From Biomphalaria glabrata (taxonomy: Eukaryota > Mollusca > Gastropoda > Planorbidae), in assembly GCF_947242115.1 (NCBI RefSeq), contig NC_074711.1, forward strand, positions 4,298,501 to 4,362,500: DNA of 64,000 bases, read 5' to 3'. The position numbers and the translations under genes are program-made. This document shows, piece by piece, positions 59,266-64,000 of the stretch. The notes below the pieces were generated by a model. The model saw only the letters and a list, made by a program, of their open reading frames with translations, was not told the DNA's origin and did no database searches. Numbering within the stretch: the stretch's first letter is position 1; each line of letters opens with the position of its first letter.

Positions 59266-60870
59266 ACATAATTAATCTTTATTACATTCTGACCCTTTCG
59301 GAAGACGTTTATTGTAGCCTCCCCGCCCTTGATAGCAAGGGGGTCTGGGGGAGTTCGCAGCGAAGCCCCGCCGCCGAACACTATTACTGGTATTGAAAGC
59401 CAACAAAATGCAAGGGGGTCTGGGGGAGTTCGCAGCGCTCCCCCAGCGCGGGGCGAAGCCCCGCCGCCGAGCACTATTTCTGGTATTGAAAGCCAACAAA
59501 ATGCATATTCTGAGGTATCTACAGTGCATTATCTTGCTATTAAAAAGTTTTATTTCAAAAACCTAATGTGCTATTCTTACTGACTTAGACCCTCTCGCGC
59601 CGTTCGGCGCATTTTCCGGCAAGCTGTTTCCGCAACTCTTATTTTGCGTAATTCATTTTGTCGGATAACATGTCCCGCAAAACCTCATGCGACGCTCTGT
59701 CACAACCTTACTAAGGATTCGACTCCCAGTTCGGCATATGATTTCTTTGCTTTAGACCCGATCTCTATGACTGACTCCTAAAATCTGTCTTAGCCATCTA
59801 GCCATTAACCATGATTTTCAATTTCGGCAGAAGACTATTCACACTTAATTAATGGAGCCCAAGCCACTGGTAGAAATTTGTAAACTTTCTTGACTACGCT
59901 CTTGGAATTACATGCCTGTATTTCGCTTTAGATTTTATATCGAAAAGGAAAGTTTTTTCATCAAATCATCTGTTGAGGGGTTTTAAACTAAAAAATCTCT
60001 GTTTTTTTTTTTTGTTGTTTTGTTTTGTTTTTAATTCAAAACCCCATTTAGCTACGATCATAGAATTTGGTGACTGTAGTTTGCTTTAAAATAATATTGA
60101 AGAGAGAGGTTTTCAACTCTAAACGCTCTGTAGGGGAATTTTAAACTCAAAACCATCTGGAGGGGTTTTCAACTTTAAAAAAAAAGCCACCTGGAGGAGG
60201 GGGATTTAAATTCAAAACCCCTTTGGCTACGCTCATAGATTTTATAGTGTGTAATTTGCTTTTTTTTTTATATTGAAGAGGTACTTTTTAGCTTCAAACC
60301 CCAACTGGAAAAGGGGGGGGGGGTTTAACTCAAAACCCATTTTGGCTACGCTCATAGAATTTTGAGTGTGTAATTTGCTTTTTTATATTGAAGATGGGGT
60401 TTATCGTAAATTTTGGATGGGGTTTTAAAATCAAAATCTTCCTCAACTTTGCTGTTGGAATTTGGGGATTGTTGTTTGCATTTTTTTTTTGTTTTGTTTT
60501 ATAGAAGAGGGGGATTTAACTGCAAAAACCCCTGGTAGGGGGGTTAAAATTCAAAACCCCCTGTAGGGGGTTTTAAACTCAAAGGCCCTGGTAGAGGGAT
60601 TTGTATCTCAAAACCCCCTGATAGGGGTTTTTAAAATCTCAAAACCCCCTGGTAGGGGGATTTAAACTCAAAACCCCCTGGTAGAGGGTTTTGAACTCAA
60701 AACTGCCTCGGCTGTGCTGTGGTAAGTGATGATTTAGTATTAAAATCTCACTTAAAATAAACAAAATGAAAGCAAAAATCAGTCATTTAATTCCGTCCCC
60801 GGGGGGGGGGGGGGGAATTCATTTCGGGGGGGGTTTGAACCCCAAGAACCCCCCCCTGGCTACGCCCATG
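59118..60870. mobile_element. Non-autonomous DNA transposon with inverted ends and internal minisatellite
   Basis: Begins CATGGGCGTAGCCAGG and ends with its exact inverse, CCTGGCTACGCCCATG, flanked by the perfect 8-bp repeat ATCTAGAT (59110-59117, 60871-60878). That word is common locally, so the target duplication is supportive but not decisive. The terminus is related to CAGnGGCGTAGC of the element at 15910. Inside are a (TA)n(TG)n microsatellite (59211-59265), a ~95-bp GC-rich tandem duplication (59338-59505) and about 1 kb of degenerate 'aaaaccccctggtaggggg'-type repeats. No transposase found. Confidence 0.8.
59211..59265. repeat. (TA)n(TG)n compound microsatellite
   Basis: Uninterrupted TA repeats passing into TG repeats, inside the transposon at 59118-60870. 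Confidence 0.95.
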
Positions 60871-61611
60871 ATCTAGATCTTGAACTGGCATAAATTTAAT
60901 TATTGCATTCCAAGAAAACCTAAAAAAAAAAGAAAGGGAAGGTAGCACTCTAGCAGGAGTCATTGACCTACTAGTACTAGATCTAGTATTACTAGATTTA
61001 GATCTAGATCTTATTTTATATACTAAGTAATATAGCCTACGATATTAGACAGAGCATAAAAGGATAATTAAAAGAAATCTAACAAGGTCCTTATAATTTC
61101 AATCAGGAAGGTGTCATTATAATACAGAGATTGAGAGATGCCTATATATATATATACATATAAATTATAAGAAATATACTGAGGAAAGACTATAATTAGT
61201 ATAACCGTTCAAGCACATAAAATAGGTACACGAAATGCAGCAATCCTAAAAATTAATACAGCATAAAGCTATATTTAGACATTTTGTAAATTTTTCAAAA
61301 TATTTTCACATTTAATCTTTGTCATACTGTCATAGACATTTCTAGAATGTTAGAATGTTGCAGTTTTTGTCACTTGCCAGTGACTTTATGATCATAATGC
61401 CTCTTGTGTTTTCTTCCTGATTTCATAATAGCACCACCTCTAGTGGGTCATTACAATGGTACTTGATCTGGCAGATTTATAATTTAGCATCATGTAATAC
61501 AAAACTGTCCAGCCTATATTTATTTGGTACAATAAAGAATAATCTGTGTCTGGTCTCTATAATAATATTAGTTAAAATGTACATTTCTACAAAAATATAC
61601 TACTATTGCAG

Positions 61612-62086
61612 TTATTTAAGAAAATGGACAACCATGATCAACTTACTCATGATATGAACAATAGTGATTATCGTTCCGCCATGGAAGCAGTAGATAAAAT
61701 GGAGAGAGACTTAAAGGAGCTAGAAGAACATTTTCTAAAACTGACAGGTAATGTTTGAAGCTCTAGATTTTATTGCACACATCTGTTTCAATAATTTGGG
61801 AACCAAAATAAAAATAATTGAGACATTTATTTTTTCCTTATGCTCTACACCAGTCCGCAGTTATTTATTAGAAGTGGCTCTAGCAATACAGTTCAGTCCG
61901 GACCTAATGCTATCTTTGGAAAGAGTGGAAAAGAGCTGTGAAATGTGTGCTAAAGCTGTTACAGATGAAGCAGTAGCTTTCAATGAAGAAAAGAGTGTCA
62001 TTGCTCCTGTTCAATCATTGGATGATGATGCAGAGGAAGAATTCTGCAATGCTGTTCCTGAATCAACTGCAGCTCTCACAGAATAA
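61612..62086 (+). CDS. Unknown 118-aa acidic helical protein
   Basis: Coding exons are 61624-61747 and 61854-62086 (124+233 nt = 118 aa). The donor is GACAG|GTAATG and the acceptor CTACACCAG|TCCG, both phase 1. An acceptor-like TACTATTGCAG at 61611 suggests a leader exon upstream. Residues 14-42 form a charged helix, probably a coiled coil (RSAMEAVDKMERDLKELEEH). A second helical stretch, SYLLEVALAIQFSPDLMLS, is followed by an acidic C-terminus, DDDAEEEFCNAVPE. The size and layout recall small subunits of coiled-coil complexes, but I do not recognise the family and assign no function. A candidate poly(A) signal AATAAA is at 62543-62548. Confidence 0.65.
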
Positions 62087-62091
62087 TAAAA

Positions 62092-64000
62092 ATGTTAACA
62101 ATCTGTTTAATACACCTTTTAAAAAATGCAGTTGACAAATCTTTCAATTGTAGATTTACTATTAACATTGTGATTTTCAATATATTTAGTTATTATTTTT
62201 GTAACATAATTGTGGGTTTCATTAATGTTTTGTTTGCTCATGGAAGTCATAAACAGGTTTCAATTTATATTAATTTCATGTCGATTTCTTTTAATGCTAC
62301 CATTAGAAATCACAATGTAGACAATTATGCTCAACTATCTAGCCTAAAGGCTGCTTTCTAGGAGTGCATGAACCCCTTGAAGTATCCTTTTTGTTTTGTA
62401 CCACAGATAAGATGCAAGTAGACATTACAAACAGGTTTGGTGCTGCACAAGCACCTGTGATCCTTGACAATTCAGAAAGTGTAAAATATAATTAGTGCTT
62501 GCAACAAATTTGTTGAACACAGAAAATACAATGATTCCTTCTAATAAATGCAGCTACTGTTGTATGAACAGCATTATCTTTATTGAATTCAACTGATATT
62601 TTATTCTAGAACTGTACAAAAAAAGAAAAACACATCCAATTGTTTCTTGTGAATAAATAATAGCTCCAGTAAGATTATTATTTAACACAGAAATAACATG
62701 CAAATAAAAAGATACAATGAACATCACAGTCTTCTTTTAGTGCTATTGCAATAAAATAACAATATAGATTTTGTTTATTTAACAAACATAGAGACATTTG
62801 TTTGTCTGGTACATTGTTCAGATCAGATAATCTTTACTAAATAAGAAAACTTTAGCCATTATAGCCTATGTTTATGTCAAAGTTGCTTTCAAAGCTTAAG
62901 CAAGTGAATTAAAAATTGAATCTTAAATAAATGTTATTTGTTGAAAAAAAGATTTTCTGTTAATAAAAATTAAAAAAAATATATTCTTAAAGCTTTCTTG
63001 ATTTTTTTTTTTTTTTTACAATTAAACTTGGCCATGCATTGACACATTCAAGTACATTCAATTCAAGTACAACATAACATTCTATTCCTTAGTAAAACAT
63101 TAAGGATGTGATTTTAGAAGCCATGTCATTTATATTTATGACTTTTTGGGAAAATTCATTTCTCTATACATTTCAAAGCCAAAGGCGAATATGGAGGAAC
63201 CTTCAAAAGAATATTTTGAGCCATCTTGTACAAGCAATAAATAAAACCAAAAGACTTTCCATTCATTATTTTGTAGAAAAGAAAATGTGATTATTTTGTT
63301 ATTGAGGATCTTCACAAAGTAAAATTGGTCATTATAACATCTACAACAAAAGTCATATATGGCAAACTATTATATATACATATTCACAATGAGCAACTCA
63401 TTACAATTTGTATTCTCATTTGTTAATGCTATCATGGAATAAATCAGCTGATTTAATTAATGCGTCTATTTTGAGCTTCATTACTTTCATACAGACCACT
63501 TATTTGTTTAAATCTCCAATCTAATATTCTACATAAGTTTTTTTTTTTTTTTTTCATTTCAAGTTGTAAAATAAATGAATGCATTAAAAAGCAAGAGAAT
63601 AATCAATATGTGTTTTGAAAATACTACAGCTTGCTGACAACAGTGGTCAACATCTATTCTTACGACAGATTGCATAGAGGTATAATTTCATTCAAGTTAT
63701 AATTCTCTAAGCACATTTATACATACTTTTCCCCCTGAAAGAGCCTCACCTGTCTCTCACCATTTATGCTAATTGGATGAACAATGCTGTACATCAAATA
63801 TGTAAACAAATTACCTAAAACCATGTTTTACTATGCCTCCCCTCTATCTTTCATGCAATGAGATGAGACCCATCTTAAGTTGATTGTAAAGTAGTCAAAG
63901 TTCATATATATGCAAACTGAACCCAAGAGGCAAATAAGCATGAATGTGTTTTGCTAGGAAAATGAACAAATCATATGAAAGAGCTGAAAACATGAACAAT
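62092..64000. other. 3' flank of the small acidic-protein gene; nothing further recognised
   Basis: AT-rich sequence with poly-T runs (63001-63017, 63539-63555). Short open frames only, none with family resemblance. Confidence 0.4.

Noticed and set aside
59154-59583. Overlapping ORFs of 80-88 codons on both strands
   Set aside because: They fall in microsatellite and GC-rich tandem duplication inside a DNA transposon.

Overview
The window is animal nuclear DNA: AT-rich, with introns, GT-AG splice sites that keep reading phase, many tRNA-derived SINEs, non-LTR retrotransposon (LINE) tails and small DNA transposons. The gene content and repeat style best fit a mollusc, probably a gastropod; that assignment is an inference. 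No retrovirus-like or other capsid-bearing element was recognised.

Layout. 1-10,800: no gene seen; SINEs, LINE tails and minisatellites. 10,852-17,945 (minus): a complete ER alpha-glucosidase I (MOGS, GH63) gene of three coding exons, 819 aa. 18,000-26,850: intergenic, with CTAG-rich DNA, decayed LINE pieces and SINEs. 27,026-43,597 (plus): a predicted four-exon gene with a TIR domain at the N terminus, followed by one uninterrupted 12-kb coding exon; predicted product about 4,200 aa. That exon holds degenerate decapeptides, a perfect-register array of 80 x 30 bp, then 58 x 36 bp (with a 714-bp higher-order repeat), then 5 x 48 bp, and ends in a cluster of TQT/SQT motifs like those bound by dynein light chain LC8. 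44,855-45,249 (minus): an orphan hydrophobic open segment, possibly a last exon. 46,786-54,765 (minus): a six-exon coiled-coil plus NHL-repeat (TRIM-NHL-like) protein of 750 aa, without a visible RING or B-box. 54,800-61,600: non-coding, including a very CTAG/AGATCT-dense tract and a 1.75-kb DNA transposon with terminal inverted repeats and 8-bp target duplications. 61,624-62,086 (plus): a two-exon gene for a 118-aa acidic protein that I do not recognise.

MOGS is a housekeeping N-glycan trimming enzyme. The TIR giant and the TRIM-NHL-like protein both belong to groups used in innate immune signalling in molluscs, but nothing in the sequence shows that they work together. The most unusual object is the TIR-plus-giant-repeat gene. 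Its exon joins come from splice-site and phase matching and have not been checked against RNA.
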